Positions 63,049 through 64,000 of a stretch of DNA of 64,000 nucleotides are shown piece by piece. Source of the DNA: a virus; IMG/VR virus record IMGVR_UViG_3300008459_000024, positions 1 through 64,000 of that record. One strand, given 5' to 3'. Position numbers and translations under genes: made by a program. The notes beneath the pieces are model-generated. The model ran no database searches. It worked only from the letters and a program-made list of their open reading frames with translations, and was not told where the DNA came from. Positions within the stretch are counted from its first letter, which is position 1. Each line of letters starts with the position of its first letter.

Positions 63049-64000
63049 ATGAAATCGTTAAATTTATTATCTGAGTCTTTAATACAAAAAATAACAGGGG
63101 AAAAAAGTTTACCTGAAACCAAGTTTTTTATCAACGAGATGAAAACTATTGGTATTGAAAAATTACCTTATGGTTATGCATCATTAAGAAGATTTATTGA
63201 CCCTGAAACAATGAAGTTTCATTATCAGAAACACTACAAGGGTTATGTAAATAAATTAAACTCCGCATTACGAAAAAAAGATTATGGTGATGTTGAGTTA
63301 GAAAAAATTGTTAGACAAATATCAAAATATAATACAACTATAAGAAATAATGCAGGTGGTGCATTTAACCACGCATTATTTTGGAAGATGTTGTCACCCA
63401 CACCTCAGAAACCAAGTGGTGATGTTTTTAACAAAATAAAAAAGGATTTTGGGAGTTATAGAGAATTCAAAGAACGATTTGAATCGGTTGCTAAAAAAAG
63501 ATTCGGTTCAGGTTGGGTTTGGTTAGTTCTTAATAAGAATGGGAATTTAAAAGTTATGTCCACATCAAACCAAGACAACCCATTAATGAATATTTTTGAC
63601 AGAGGAGGATTTCCAATATTAGGTTTGGATTTATGGGAACATGCGTATTATTTAAAATATCAAAACAAACGAGACGAGTATATTAAAAACTTTTGGGACG
63701 CAATTAACTGGAAGTTCATCAATGAATTATATTTGTCAAAAACAAAAAAAGAAAAAACGATTAAAGAGTCTTACATGATTAATGAACAAAAAGAGTCGTA
63801 CAATCCTAAACGAGAAGAATCTCAAAACTATTCGTTCATATTAAGTAATAACAAACCTTTGTTATGGACATTTAGGAAATGTATCGATTCAATTCTCAAA
63901 GATGTATATGGTAAACAATATTATGAAAAAGGCGAATATGGTCCCGATGAAATGGCGGGAGTTTATGATATTAATGGGGAACAAGGACGTTCAGTTATTA
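63049..64000 (+). CDS. sod: Mn/Fe superoxide dismutase with terminal extensions (cut by window)
   Basis: 317 codons visible. Residues about 39-228 are a complete SOD: metal ligands H58 (FHYQKH), H108 (FNHALFW), D194 and H198 (DLWEHAYY), plus GSGWVWLV near 153-160. G104 and Q175 (STSNQDNPL) place it nearer the Mn-type than the Fe-type. It converts superoxide to peroxide and oxygen. There is an extra N-terminal stretch of about 38 residues and a C-terminal extension after residue 230 (charged linker, then a domain reading LLWTFRKCIDSILKDVYG) which runs off the window. The TATTTATT start motif implies late expression, so it may be packaged in the virion or made to protect the lysing cell. Confidence 0.88.
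   Translation, partial: MKSLNLLSESLIQKITGEKSLPETKFFINEMKTIGIEKLPYGYASLRRFIDPETMKFHYQKHYKGYVNKLNSALRKKDYGDVELEKIVRQISKYNTTIRNNAGGAFNHALFWKMLSPTPQKPSGDVFNKIKKDFGSYREFKERFESVAKKRFGSGWVWLVLNKNGNLKVMSTSNQDNPLMNIFDRGGFPILGLDLWEHAYYLKYQNKRDEYIKNFWDAINWKFINELYLSKTKKEKTIKESYMINEQKESYNPKREESQNYSFILSNNKPLLWTFRKCIDSILKDVYGKQYYEKGEYGPDEMAGVYDINGEQGRSVI

Noticed and set aside
1-64000. tRNA genes
   Set aside because: I saw no cloverleaf-like segment with TTCRA and CCA-type ends; by-eye search only, so a dedicated scan could still find one.

Overview
This window looks like part of the genome of a T4-like contractile-tailed phage (myovirus). The replication set is T4-type: gp47-like phosphoesterase, CHC2/Toprim primase, UvsX, gp32, DnaB/gp41-type helicase, RNase H-type exonuclease and RuvC-like resolvase. 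The tail genes are gp25, gp6, gp53, gp26-like, gp19, gp18 and probable gp15 and gp14, in an order close to T4. The DNA is AT-rich. A Bacteroidetes host is inferred (not proven) from a tiny lipoprotein with an SC lipobox, SprB/PKD/PT-rich adhesin modules, a tail-fibre segment of a kind familiar from Bacteroidetes proteins, and start sites without Shine-Dalgarno sequences.

Layout. 1-2777 (minus): DNA-metabolism genes (gp47-like, small proteins, a PD-(D/E)XK nuclease, primase). 2854-10399 (plus) and 15267-11033 (minus): two converging arms of adhesin/fibre genes sharing paralogous modules, with a RuvC-like resolvase (10443-11036) at the junction. 18239-30696 (minus, running on from the second arm): baseplate genes up to gp6 and gp25. 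30775-38834 (minus): nrdA, nrdB, a GIY-YIG homing endonuclease, replicative helicase, an unknown gene, exonuclease and uvsX. gp32 (39761-38916) and two small genes lie just upstream. 40755-61222 (minus): tail-core cluster (read in gene direction: gp14-like, gp15-like, sheath, HAD protein, tube, chaperone, tape measure, 1.5-kaa baseplate protein, gp53, 2-kaa hub). 61275-64000 (plus): an SNF2-type helicase and a superoxide dismutase fusion cut by the window end.

Main points of interest. (1) Sixteen gene starts, nearly all of virion-type genes, carry TATTTATN in the sense direction, often only 3-5 nt before the ATG; the replication genes lack it. This could be a late promoter giving leaderless or very short-leader mRNAs. 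(2) The tail-assembly-chaperone gene between tube and tape measure appears to use a +1 (or -2) frameshift at TTT TTT CGT, adding a 50-codon extension. (3) Inverted PT-repeat tracts in two fibre genes could allow recombinational exchange of fibre tips. (4) The phage encodes an intact-looking Mn-type superoxide dismutase with terminal extensions. No tRNA, rRNA or CRISPR array was recognised, and no gene-free stretch exceeds 300 bases.
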